Positions 23,432 through 35,960 of a stretch of 64,000 nucleotides of DNA are shown one piece after another. Where the stretch lies: positions 62,001 to 126,000 of the forward strand of contig JABELC010000002.1 in assembly GCA_028455995.1 (NCBI GenBank). The letters are read 5' to 3'. Source of the DNA: Scleromitrula shiraiana (lineage: Eukaryota > Ascomycota > Leotiomycetes > Helotiales > Sclerotiniaceae). The notes beneath the pieces are model-generated. The model saw nothing but the letters and a program-made list of their open reading frames with translations. It was not told the DNA's origin and searched no databases. The translations under genes and the position numbers were made by a program. Every line of letters starts with the position of its first letter. The stretch's first letter is position 1.

Positions 23432-26400
23432 AAAAGCAAATCGGTGATATGCACCTAGAAAACACCAGTAGCAGGAGGCTCCATTGGAGCACTTTGCCCA
23501 TCCTATTCATGTTCCCATTCCAGATCGTCCTAAGTCCTGATATCTTTATCCCCATGATGGACTATGAAAGTAGAAAACGCCAGTAGTATTGATACAGATT
23601 GTAATGAAATGTCGAAAGAGGTAGATGTATTAGAAGATCGTAATGAAACCATAAAACCGCTCAGGTAACGTATATTGGTACAGTACAAGGACGATGTACG
23701 TAAGAGAGAATCGGGGTATCGAAAAATAAGAAGCAAACAAGCAAGCCAATCGAGCCCGCTCGAACTTCTGCTGCGCAAGAATTGAATGAGAAAGACAAAG
23801 CATATGCGAAGTCGCTGCGCCTTTTGTGTGTGTGTGTGTGTGTGTGTGTTTTTTTTTTTTTTCGGAGAAGTTACCCGGTATAGGAGAGAAGGTTCCGTGA
23901 ATTTGGATGTCGTCATCGTTGGAAATGAGAATCGCCGAAAGGTGGAGATGACAAACGGGTTGAGGTGAGAGGGGTATAGTGCCGGTGTAGAGTATGCATG
24001 TCAGATTGTAAACTCAATTTAGCGCGGCATTGGCGTGAGGTTTGGAAGCTCAAGACGACGAAGTACTTGAGTGCTCCCGACGGTGGTGAGAGATCGAGCC
24101 ATGTTCCCAATTGCGCCTTCTGACCAAAGGCTAAGAATGGCACTTGGTCTTCCCAGAGAAAGTAAACTTTAGATATGATCTTGTGAAGTCTTAAGATTTA
24201 CTTGATGGGAACTGGAGGGAGAGGTCTGTTCGGTGGTGGACCTGGGCATGGAGGAAGGTTTGAAGGGCGATGTTCAGGCATATTGATATTGTTTGAAGTG
24301 ATGAACTGGATGATTGTTCAGATGATAGTCGAAGCTGTTGATGATGCCCGACTTTGGTGGGAGGAGATGGATATTATATAGACTAATGTGTCGATATGGA
24401 GGTGGTAGTGGTATTGTAGGGTATGTAATGATTGTTTGCTTTCCAAGATAAGAAAGTGTTTCTTGCTTGCAGGAACTGTAGAGTAACTTTGCAACTTGTT
24501 GAAGCGCTTGGTAAATATCTGTGATACTTAAAAGATCTATTTTCACCTCCCCTTGGTTGGGGTCCTGAGATATATATGTAAATTTCGTAGCACATAGGAT
24601 ATGCAATCAGACCAGACCAGGGTCAGCCTACCTGGGGAAATTTGTACATTGCTCATTGACATTATTGATCAGCGTCTGAGGGTTTGACCTGGAGCAAGTT
24701 ACGCCTAAAATGAAACACGATAGCGTGGGATGCTTGTAACGACTAGGTCAGGTACAATGGTCTCAGTTCTACACTTGGACGATTTTAGTGGAACTCTATG
24801 AACCTTGAAAAAAAAAAAAATTGAATAGACAATGTTTTAGTTTTGAAGCCTTGTCCGTTAATAATGGTTGCATAACTTCTTACACTCTCTCCCTCTCTCT
24901 TTTTTCTCTTTTTTTTTCAACAAGGGGGTGAATTAGGTGGAATTAGAAGTTTTTTTTCTCGGCTTGGTTGTGGAACCTTTTTCGGCAAGGTACAGCGGAG
25001 CTTAGGGGCCTTGTCTAAATAATTGATGAAGGGGTTGGAAAATTAACTTTTTGCGGTGTAGCAAGGGGTAAAAGCCTGTGAATACTGGAAATACTAATCG
25101 AAATTAGGTATTATATATAAACCATATTGAAATTGAAAAAGTATGCTATTTATTAAACACCTAAGTAATGAGTATCCGTATCATCCATAGATCTGCTTGT
25201 TACCCAGATAGATTCAAGAACTTGTATATACAATACAATACATACGTAAATGAAGTACAATTTCATTTTATTTTGGGACCAAACCAAATACAGTACTGAC
25301 CGTTCTCCAGAGTCACCTACTATACTTTCTAGTTAAAAAGAAATGCTTAAAATTCCTTATAATAGTTTAGTATGAAGATGAAGTTATATTGAACCTTGTA
25401 AAGTGGCAGAATCCATCTTCGTTTCTGTCGTCTCGTTTGCTAAAGATATCTATTGCATCAGGCTGAAGAATTCTTTTGACATTCGGATTGAGATTGACAA
25501 GCTACATTGGGATTTTATTGACTGTAAGCAAATATCATATTCTATCACTCAGGTCGACGTGGAATCGCCTGCATACCTTTGCTTGACGATTGCTATTATT
25601 GTTACAATTATCAATCGACTAATCAACTAACCAACTAATCAACTAATCAATCAATCAATAAATACCGAAGGAATCTATAGATCCTAAGGTCAAGGTATAG
25701 TGCTGACTGTGTTTAATAGTGGCAATGTTATTCTTGTCTAGGTAACCTACCCAACATTTCAAGAATCGTTTACATATCCCCAATATATCTCTCTCTCTCT
25801 TCCAGCCTTGCCTTGTAACTATCGTGTATCTTGTACCTTTTACCTTTTTTCCCCCCCCATGCTGACAAGAACCGGGCAGTGAACAATACGTACTCAGCTA
25901 GCAAAAATCCATCATATGATCAGTGATCAATGAACAATATCCAAATTCAGTTCGTTGACCGCCACATAGAAAGCTTAAAATTGAAAAGTAAAATGATAAT
26001 GATATCAAATGTGGGGTGTTAATACCCGTCTTCTCCCGTATTCCATTTTTTGATACGAAAAATGGATGATGATTTCAATATGGGTCATATCATAAACATA
26101 TTCTCTAACGGTTCATAGTCCCACGATTTTTGCCAACGTATGATATACACGACGTAATTGAGTTTAATTTTGGTTTGACCCCCTTTTCTCAAGTGACATT
26201 CTCTTAAAACTTCTTGATTTACATCTTTATATCTACTTTCTATCTAGTGCAATAACGTATTTAGAAATAACTTGAAAAAATTAGTTAAAACCTAATTTTA
26301 AATACAAATACGGTACAAAATAGTATCGTGCATACGTGCATGCATACCCGCACAGAATCGGTTTGTATAGCCTCAGAATTATATGCGCATTGACAAATTA

Positions 26401-29400
26401 GGTGTTGCTAAATATGCATACGGTTATTTGCATCGAAATCTTGCAATTCCACGTTTTGACATGGCTAAACTCAAAATATACCATTGAATGTTACCTCAAC
26501 TGTGATGTTCAGCCAGATCTACTCTATGCATGGATTTTGGGTTTGCCTTCCGCCCGCCATCTCTTTTCACCGTTCTATTCTCGGGCGGCTTGTTTGCCTT
26601 GAAGAACTCTGATATTTGTTTCCTCGGGCAACGTTTCCGTTGTTCTACCCGTGGGCGAGCATCATGCGTCCACACCGAGTTCGTCCTATTATGGGGATTG
26701 GAAACCCTTGCGATGATAAAATAGTTATAGGGCTTAACAAGCTTGAGGAATTTTTTCCACAACGCTCATAAACATGATCAAGAGCTGGCCTAAGCAGATT
26801 CGAGTCCTTTGAAATTACAATACGATATCAAAGACAGGTCATAATTATATCATCAACATGCCAAGTATAACCGGCCCCGAACACCGAGCCTCCGAGGCAG
26901 CGATATTGAATACATGTAGTTTTATTCTCAGCCGCCCATAGATATACCAAAACTGCCAAGACCTTATCAATTCTCCATCCTCTTCGAATATATCTACATT
27001 GGCAACGGGGACTTCCTCATTGAGCTCACTGTCCAGTCCAAAAGAAGTATCCTACGTCCGCACTTCTGAGGCAGATGGATTTGATTCAATAACCTCAAAA
27101 CAAATCGATACCCATCCACATCTATTGCTCGTCACATATACAGATAGATACTGTACATAACTATTCCACTTTGTACCCCGGCTCCCTGCGTTTGTCGCGG
27201 TTTACAAGAATTTCCCTTACTTGGAGAAAAGAGCCGAAGAAATCATTCTCTGGTTAAAATCATTTTCGATTACCGAACAGCGAGAGAGTTAAGAGGGCAA
27301 GGTATTTTTTCTGTCCCTTCTAAATATGTTTCGTCTTATGTTAATCATGACCATTAATCAACAGGCCATTATGATGACATGTACTGTAACACCCCTCATA
27401 CAAATCGAATTGTACCTGCATAAGTTTCGGTACTAAGTTTCAGTGCCTGTCCGCCTAATAACGCAAACAAGTTCATCGCTACTTCTTGCCTTATGGAAAT
27501 GCCCCCGCGCTATATCAACAATAAACTTTCTATATCAAAATGGTCAAACAGACCAATGAACACCGAAAAACTTAAATGTAGAACATTATACCGTTATATA
27601 GACGGGGTAAGTATTCTCCGAAAGTCAAGATACAGCTTTGATAGCACTATTCAATGAAGTGACAATAGATCTAAAGTTTAATGTTTTGATCATCCCCATT
27701 CGCACCAATCCTGTCTTTCACATGTCTTGTGCTCGTGATTACTGTACCTGTATAAATAGAGTTCTCCGCAGCTGGAATTCAATATTTGAACGGCAGATAC
27801 GTACGCATGCTCGCATGGTGTGCTTTCTTGATGGCGAGCTTTAGAAAGTAAGCTTTGAGTTTTCAGCCATTTACAATAAGCATACGAGAGCACCACTTGA
27901 ACCAGGTTTGAGTTTAGCCCATCCACCATACGATGAGAAGCTGCCTGAGCTTTTCCGAAGTATCTATCGTGAGCTTACTAACTCAAACTCAAAGCCCTAC
28001 CGTTCGCAACTTCAAAATACAGCATAATTTCCATAGCTTGGGCCACCAACAACCAGAATCTCGTAAATCCGAATCAGAGTCCGAGAGAAAACACATTTCT
28101 ATTTCTGAACTCTCTCAACGGGCTCACCGGCGTCACCGCGAACCCATCATCCCTCCATAAAAGATCGCATCGCAATCCCAGTTCGCGAGAGAAAGCCGCT
28201 AGAAAAATTCTAGAAAATTGCATTCTGAAAATCAGGGTGCAATTGACCCACCCTACTCCCTTACCCCTTTACCTGACGTGAGCAGCAATGCGCGATGCAC
28301 GCACGTGTACAGGTAAGAGATATATGTTCATATCTCACATATCATCAAACTCTTCCGAAACCCAACATCTGTGGTAGATTGAGAACTTGAGATGAAATTG
28401 GAGGAAGAGTGGATGCGATGCATGCAATGCAATGCGAATGAGAGCAATGGGAAAATATGCTTGTTGCGTGTATGCGTGCGTTTCATGTTTGGCACGAGCT
28501 CTTTCTCCGTCTCCAAGTTTACTGTACAAATGGTAATATTAATTCGCCACATATGAACATGCAGTAATCATTCATGGATTTTAAGGAATTTCTTATGAAC
28601 TCCTATTCTTTACAGGCAAGTTATATAAATTATATTATCAGTATAAAGTGGGCAAAGAAAAGGGGTCCACTTCGTCATCGAATACGGAGAGAAAAAGCGA
28701 CAATTCATTTATGAGATCGTCGCAATTTTAAATCTTAGTGGCTGTGTAAAAGATTTGATCAAAATCCACAAGAAAAAGAATTCCTTCAAATTTTCTTCTA
28801 GAAGGTGTCTGGAAGTAGGCCCAGGGTTTGCTTCTTAGTTGATGTATCCACAACAGGAGATAGATATGGAGATGTCGAGGATGAGAAAAATACTTCAGGG
28901 CTGAAAAAACGTTGTTAAACCTCAACCTTTCTGTTGGGTAGGGCTGGGATCTAGGGTTATGGTAACGAGGTTGCATTCCTGCCATATGTGTTGTCTGGTT
29001 GATTCTTACTTACTGCTTGCATTGAGCAGGTAACATGTTGCCATTAAGGAAATGGCTTCCCACCCGTTTTCTCTTTGCCTTCCTTCTGGATTGTCATCCT
29101 TTCAAAAACTTAGCCAACACAAGCACTGATGATTGAACATATCAAAACGCAAAAGTCAAGACATCCAACCAACTTCCCAGACACTCACGGATTTCCTCTA
29201 CACCGCTCCGTTCTCCTCACCGTCTGTTTTTTTTTTGTTTTTTTTTTTCCTTCTTTTCCAGAAACACTGCAATTTCCCACCGCCCCTAGTTTTCTTACAT
29301 GATTCATGAATCAATTTGATCAGCGACTAGAAAAACTTTCGAAGCTTTTTACGAAGGAAAGAACAATCTGTCAACTTCCTCCACGTGGTGAAAGCGGGGA

Positions 29401-30504
29401 TGATGCTTGTGCGGATATATTCCAGAAAAGTGAGAGAGAGGTTCATGAGGAGGTTGGGGATAATCCTTGAAATGGGATTTGAAAAGCGGTGAACTTGGTA
29501 CAGAATGAATGTATGAGATCTTCAGGAACTTGACAAATTGAATATACTTTTAGTGAAAGGTCAAATTATCAGCTAGTAGTTGATAGTTTAGTATTGGCAT
29601 CGTTCAAAAAAAACTCGATTCTATTGATTTTTTTTTTCTCCGAGATAAAATAAGTATATCGGTATATCGACAGTGACCTCACAAAACTCTATTCTATGCT
29701 ATCATCTACACTAGTAGATCCGTGTGTAGATTTATTCCTGTATACAGAAGCCGATCTGTTCATCATATACGATATGAGTGGAAGAATAGCGGTCCGAAAC
29801 CTTACTTGGAAATATTGAAAGGAATATCTTACTGTTCATGGAAGAACCAAGTATGAACAAAAACACGTAAATCTCTGGCACTAAAGGGGGATGGATGGAG
29901 ATACGAAGTTACGAACAAATAAATTATGTTTATTTAAACATCCAATTCCTAGAATAGGATTTCAAAACAAGCAAGCATTTTGCTTGTTCCGACCTCTTGA
30001 CCGGCTTGATCAATATAATTGATCGGATCGCGGCCAAAAAGCCGGAAGTGATTTACGTATTGTATCTTTCAGCGATAGTAGTTCCATTCGTCAATGAGAT
30101 ACGTACATAGAATACATTACCGTACTGTAAGCGTCGCATCAGATCTATATGGTATGAGGCTTGAAGGATCAAATTAAGAAATAATTCCGATCCCGAGTCT
30201 CGTTTAGCCGGCTAGGTGAGCAACCTTATTTTGATCTCAGTGAGGACACGGTAGTGCTGTTGGGTTTCTAAAGTCGACCGCGTCGTCGTATACTACTTTC
30301 CAATCACAGTATATATGCCATACACTTGACTCACAGAATACTACGTGGAGAGTATCCGCTTCACGTAAGTACGGCGATAGGATAGTTGTCACTTTCCCAT
30401 TTGTTTGCTTTGTTCCTCCTCCAGACTTCGCATCCTTTGTAAATCGAAATGATTCATTTCTCGCAATTTAAAATTGATAACGTGAGCCCTATAAACTTGA
30501 AATT
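23432..30504. other. 7-kb gene-poor region
   Basis: I recognise no protein family in this stretch. It has several homopolymer and dinucleotide runs (T-rich near 24900-24955 and 29227-29250, CT repeats near 25790) and many small frames on both strands. Two spots deserve note. A minus-strand start at 24281 opens a 27-codon proline-rich frame ending at a GTAAAT that could be a splice donor. A less AT-rich patch lies at about 26500-26760. Neither can be supported as a gene. Confidence 0.4.
23825..23862. repeat. (TG)12 microsatellite followed by a 14-T run
   Basis: Twelve perfect TG units at 23825-23848 run directly into fourteen T at 23849-23862. It lies in gene-free DNA and is probably length-variable. 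Confidence 0.95.
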
Positions 30505-31611
30505 ATGTCTGAACCACCTCGAGGCGACCAGTACTATGGACTAGGTCGAGAGCCAGTTGAAACTTCGAGGTAATTAACTGGTTCTTAATATCATCGCATT
30601 TTCCTGTAATACGACATTTCTAACACTAGCACAATTTCTCCATCTATAGACTCAACGAGCAACATAACAAACTTAAAAAGAGCTTCGGATTCGTTATTCA
30701 CCCCCCCCCCCCCCCTTTTCCCATTCCTACTGCCACAGTCAACAGCAGCTCATTCCGTATCGTCGACTTTGCTACGGGGACAGGAGTTTGGCTTCTGGAT
30801 ATTGCAAAGCAATACCCTCATTTCTCATGCGATGGATTTGATATCTCTCCAGCTCAATTTCCATCCAAAGAATCCGTTCCAGATAATGTGAGATCTCATG
30901 AACATGATATTGTGAAGCCTTTGAAAGAGGAATGGCAGGGCGTTTTTGATATTATTCATATTAGATTGGTGGTGTTAGATCTAGCGAACGATCAATGGGA
31001 GGTAGCCAGGAGGAACTTAGTCTAGGGTTTAAGTGAGGTTAACTTCATTCTACATATGTTTCAATATTGATCCTCTTGTCATTAGCATGTGAATGTGTGA
31101 ATGGGAGGCTAATTTTCCATATCTATATTCAGAACCTGGAGGTTGGATACAATGAGTTAAAGCAGATGCCTCACCTAACAGATCAGAAGTCATTCAGTTA
31201 CGTGGAAATGGTGCTAGTGCCCAATTAAGACGTGGTATGGGAATTTTGCAAAAATGGGCTAAGCTTTTGGGAAGTGATCTAAGCACAAGTAATCAGCTCT
31301 CCTCGATGTTCGTGAAAGCCGGGTTAGAAAGTATTCACCATGATATGATGACCATGGCAATTAACGATACGAGTAACACCAGGGTACCTACTACTGTTTT
31401 GCTCGGTGTATGTTTCAGTCAAGTATTGATCAAATATGCAGAGATGGAGGGAAGTGAGATTAGTGTTGAAGAGGCAAAGGAGCTAGGGAAGGGAATGATT
31501 GAGGAGGCTTCAAAATGGGAGAGCTACCTGAGAGTAGATTGCAGTATTTTTACGGGACGAAGACCACTTAAAGGAAAACAACATAAGATGGTACCTCCAT
31601 CTAAAATATGA
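30505..31611 (+). pseudogene. UMTA/LaeA-type SAM-dependent methyltransferase, two in-frame stops
   Basis: The gene model is exon 1 30505-30569, intron 30570-30649, exon 2 30650-31026, intron 31027-31132 and exon 3 31133-31611, about 307 codons, the usual family length. Exon 2 reads QHNKLKKSFGFVIHP, then FRIVDFATGTGVWLLDIA (SAM motif I) and CDGFDISPAQFP. Exon 3 reads EPGGWIQ, then VIQLRGNGASAQLRRGMGIL and ends in the family's C-terminal helices. Two stops interrupt it: TAG at 31023-31025 after RRNLV, and TGA at 31153-31155 after PGGWIQ, where relatives have Trp. Each can arise from one C-to-T or G-to-A change. A 15-C run (30701-30715) is in frame as a proline tract. Relatives methylate secondary metabolites or act like LaeA. 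Sequencing error or readthrough cannot be excluded. Confidence 0.75.
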
Positions 31612-32404
31612 TTCAAGTTGATTCAAAGCAATGCTAAATGGATACTTAATTTCACTGTATGCCACCGCATTTAACGTATAAAGATGAGCTGAGATGGGAT
31701 GTATATATAGGGCTGAAGGAGTTATATTGAGTCCTGTTCAGTTTTGATTGGTGAAAGGCTGTTAGTTTCATGTTTGGAAATAGGTACATCGTTGAAATTC
31801 TATTTATAGCAACAGTCTCTACCTCCAACAAAGTCTCAGATTCATACAGTCAACACCATGCAATACAAGACAACCCAAAGTTACAAACTAAAAATGAGTT
31901 TAACAGTTTAGTACATGATACGAATTCCCCGACGCTTGGCATCTATAATCATCATCATCATGATTGTCAGATATTGATCAGTTGGCATTCGATACGAGCC
32001 GTACCCGTTAGCCGTAGACAGTGAGTCCCGAGCCGGTCAAAGTTCTTGGTACTGCACTCATCCAATATTATTCACACTCTCGTATGTACACGTACAATGA
32101 TAACGGCTACAAGTGAGGTCTTCGGAGAAGTTCTATCCAACCATTTGAGATGCTAAGCCGGTTAATGAGTGAGGTTTATGTACTATGATCGGATATTCTG
32201 ATTTCTAAGGTGATGTTACTGATGTTGATTATGAACTGAAGATGGGGTGGACGGATAGAGATGGGAGTCAAAATGTACTTATACCCGCTCTGATCATGTA
32301 TTTACTTGTCTATGCAACAACTTGATATTAGATACAGTCTCATTTTCACTAGTCATCTTTCAGACTTTTATACTTGGCGTTGAGCTCGTATACTACCTCT
32401 CACC
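31612..32404. other. Intergenic, promoter side of small secreted protein gene
   Basis: The frame at 31770-32024 (84 codons) has no signal peptide or known motif. I see nothing else to call. Confidence 0.45.
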
Positions 32405-32838
32405 ATGCGTCTTCCAACTCTCCCACTCCTCTCCTCGCTCTTGCTTTTACCTCGTAAGTTCACCTTGTCTTGTTGCCATTCCCCAACCCATCCCGCTTTA
32501 TCCAAGGAAATTTTAAATTCTCATGCTATCCTCCCACCACTAGTGTCCAATGCATGCTATTTCACTGTCCACTCCACCGCCGTAGGAGATTTCCTTGCTC
32601 AGCATTCCGAGCCCTCAGGTACTCATCATCTCTATACCTTCTTTCGTTTCCAACTTCGTCCCTACTTCCATCTATGGCGTACTGACTAGAACAAGACCAC
32701 AACGGTGCACCCCAAACCATCACCGGCGCATATAAAACTTGTTCGTTCTCGGGTGATCTAGCAGATGGCTGTATAGTTACCGTTAAAAAGAATGCAGGCT
32801 GCGGGGATTTAAGTTTTACAAGGATTGGTGATAATTGA
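32405..32838 (+). CDS. Small secreted cysteine-containing protein (candidate effector)
   Basis: Three small exons, 32405-32453, 32544-32618 and 32690-32838, join in frame across introns of 90 and 71 nt. Donors are GTAAGT and GTACTC; acceptors are CACTAG and CTGACTAG, the latter with an ACTGAC branch-like site. The product is 90 residues. It begins MRLPTLPLLSSLLLLPLSNA, a clear signal peptide with likely cleavage after SNA. The mature part has four cysteines (ACYF, KTCSF, DGCIV, AGCGD), enough for two disulfides, and ends FTRIGDN. I know no family for it. The two phase-1 junctions, good splice signals and intact signal peptide make a chance assembly unlikely. Small secreted cysteine proteins in plant-associated fungi often act outside the cell, some as effectors; that role is only inference. 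Confidence 0.68.
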
Positions 32839-35106
32839 GGGGGATTTTAATACATGCTTGATGGAGAGAGATTCAAGAGTATACTAGTGATGAATTGAGG
32901 AAATTGCCTCTTTGGTCGGATTACCTGATCAGGTAGTAGTTGAAAGTTGACAATTTAATCCAAGTTTGCTTGATTTGTCCCTTGGTGCTATTGGCATTGA
33001 AACAAAAGTGCATCGATTTACCAAAAGCATACGAAAGCCTTGAGTGTATAAGGTAAGATGAAGTTAGAGAGACGTAGGTAGGATACGATTTAACGCTTAC
33101 CCAAACATACTTTCCAACAAACAAGGAAACCTTACTACCAATACTATTGGTTTAACTCTAAGAAAACAATTATATTCCCAACTTAAGCATGCGTGGGTGG
33201 TGGAGATGTACAGAATATCTGCAGCATTGACATGTCTTGGAAGACTGTGCATGCGGGGTCCACGTCTGCTTTTACATACGAACTCTTGCACAATAGCAGA
33301 GCCAAGGTAGCGGAGCAACGACAATCAACGATCGCTGAGCTATCACATCGTCCTACTAGGCAAAAAGAGCCGAGCAGTATACGAGCATATGACTTCATAT
33401 CTCTCTTGCCGTACCTATCAACCGAATCATCGGATATCTCCCACACACTAGAAGAAGAAACTCCCAATAATAACTACATGCATCGTCGATCATCAACGAC
33501 ACTCTTTTTATGCACAGACTACTTACGACGAGCCTTGTTTGGATCCGTGGTACCCCTTGCTCAGTGGACAAATTAACAGAATTAGTTGACTGTCAAAGCC
33601 CAAGTGTCCCTCTAATCGGAGAATTCGGAGAATTCATCTGACTTAAATATGCTTTCAACGGTCAAATACCAGTTGTATGGTCACACACACGCACATTTTA
33701 CCACGCCAAGCCACTTGCAAAAAGAAGACCATCCTCATTTGGTTGATATTGGCTTTCGGCGCCGAGGAAAACTCAGAAACGCCACGATGGTTTCTCGTTT
33801 CTCTCTTGGTCTTCCTTATAAATGGAACTTATGAGCAAGATTTTTTAAGTTCATGGTGTGGGGGTTTCAGATATTGTTTGAAACAAACCGGCTCGCATAG
33901 AATATCCGATCCGAACTTTCTCACTAGAATCGCGGACGCTTCCTATACTAAAAATGACGGAGTGTGGCGGGATTTGAAAAATTTGGTGATATGTCACCGT
34001 TGCGTATTTTCCGTCACAAACAGACGGGTTAGCATGTCGATCAGGTCAAAGCCTCAAGTTCGCCGTTTGATATTTCACGATGGCTTGTAAAAAATTTTTA
34101 TATTAACACAATAATGTAGTGGGGAAGAAATCATCTAGTCGAAGTAAACATTCGATTCAAGAAGATCGGATCGTGAAGTGAAGATTTTATAACGTGGATT
34201 GGCTATGATGGCCACAAAAACACACACCACGAACCTGTGGGAGGAATATTCTGATTTTGTCACAGTTCACTTGATTTCGTCTCACGTGAGGGTGGTCGAA
34301 CTTTTCATTCACTTAGATAGCAATGGAATGACACGCGACGATAAAGTAGACTCTCTCTCTCTTGTTGAACTATCATAAATTTCTCTTCATAGCACCAAAA
34401 TGCTCGGATAACGACAACGACACTAACATAATGTCTGTCAACTCAAGGGCCAGAAGACCTACACACCTTTTCAATTGAGCAACCCGAGACCGTAAATTGA
34501 GACTGAAAAGTAGGATGCAGAATATTGAATATGTCCATACTACTGTTGAAACCCCCATATTTGCGTAGTACTGAATGGTTTTTAATGCCTGTCAGAATAA
34601 TGGTCTTCATTTCTGAAAATAAATACACGCAGCGGGAGCTCAAGTGGCCCGTGATGGCGATTGTGGACTTTTGGTGAGAGATCTTGGTAGCCTTCTCGGA
34701 AACAGCGCTCCCATCCATCACTCGAATGACGTGTACGTTGTTTGGCAACAAGCTGGAAACCGGACAACAACATGCTAGGCTTCCGTGCCCCGAAATTCAA
34801 ACAAATCTAACCTAGGATTCCCCGTGGCTCACAGGTGAGTTTGAGCTGCCGGAGTTCCAGAGCATACACATCGACTTTATATGTAGATGTATTGCCAGTC
34901 CTGGAGCTCTGATACCAAAAGTATAATCATACACGGACCTAGCTTCAGTCTGGTCATGGCTTGTATTCGATACTTCCACGGAAGTGGTATATGATTTGGA
35001 GTAACATGAATGAGTACAACCATGCTATTTGTATCCCGGAACCCCTCGGAAATTAATGTTGTTTCGGCAATTATATCAAGAACTGTATAAGAATTGTTTT
35101 GCAGCT
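32839..35106. other. Intergenic region
   Basis: Two plus-strand frames (33193-33576, 127 codons; 33677-34090, 137 codons) and several overlapping minus-strand frames exist. None shows a domain, signal peptide or coherent splice pattern. I do not call them. Confidence 0.4.
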
Positions 35107-35960
35107 TCAAGTATCTTCTTCCTGTGGTGGCATTTGTGTAGAAGTGATCCATTCTTCCATCATTGCTTGACCTCCGTCTTTAGCTGGTGCCTTTCCTTTC
35201 TTGTCTTTTCGTTTGACAACTAGAGCCAACACCCAGCCATATATTGCAAAACCATCGTATGTTGTGTCTATTGCCATCTTCTTCTTATCATCACTGTCGT
35301 CAGCGGACAGTTCTTTGTCTTTTCTGCGCTTGACAAGAGGCCCAAATTCTGCGGATGAGTCTGTTGATTCTCTTGCATCTCTTGAACGTTTCGATCTACC
35401 AGGACCTTCGTTTTCACCAACGAACAACGAGTCAAGATCATCATCTGCGGCGGGAAGATCTCGTAGGTCGATTGCTTCTTCGCTCTCCTCCCTCATAATA
35501 GCTGGTTCGTCTGCCACTTCAATCGGCGCGTCATTTGTACCACCAGTGAGCTTGCTTGAATTCGATTTTAACGGTTTCTTGCTTATGTCTCGAAAATGTT
35601 TGTGCTTCGAAAGTACATTGTGCCTTGTGCTAGTTTCAGTAAGAAAGATAGAGACCTCGAAATCCTCTGCCAATGCAATTAGTGACTGTCGGCCTGCTTG
35701 CGGGTAGGGTATTTTCATTTACACATACCTTCCACTACAACATCTTTTACACTTTTCTTCTTACTCTTGGAATTTCTCCTTTCTCTTTCTTCACGTAACT
35801 TTGGTAATACTAATGGCCGAACACTCTCGATGATGCGAGGCAATACAGGATCTCGCGAGTTTAACAACCAACTTTCTGCTAAAGCTGGATTATCGAGATA
35901 AATTCGACATTCTAATACAGAATATTTGGTTATGCGTAAGTATCTTCGCAATGGAGCCAT
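35107..35960 (-). CDS. Conserved fungal protein of unknown function
   Basis: Two exons, 35960-35729 and 35666-35107, with a 62-nt intron (GTATGT donor, ACTAAT branch-like site, TTGGCAG acceptor). The product is 263 residues. I chose the Met of MAPLRRYLRITKYSVL at 35960. An upstream in-frame Met at 35993 would add 11 residues that look like leader. The N-terminal 60 residues (RITKYSVLECRIYLDNP, then ILPRIIESVRPLVLPKLREE when read with its neighbours) have the density of hydrophobic residues expected of a folded domain. A Lys/Arg-Ser linker follows, then EDFEVSIFLTETSTRHNVLSK. An acidic and a basic stretch with KRSR and KRRK patches suggest a nuclear protein. The C-terminus AMMEEWITSTQMP looks conserved in style. 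I cannot name a family. Confidence 0.75.

Noticed and set aside
24198..24281. Proline-rich minus-strand frame starting at 24281, possibly spliced at GTAAAT
   Set aside because: Only 27 codons, and no downstream exon could be chosen between two competing frames at 24000-24150.
31237..31611. Separate 124-residue protein
   Set aside because: It is the third exon of the broken methyltransferase; the apparent start Met is internal to the conserved block.
33193..34090. Two plus-strand frames of 127 and 137 codons
   Set aside because: No domain, signal peptide, splice context or codon pattern supports them.
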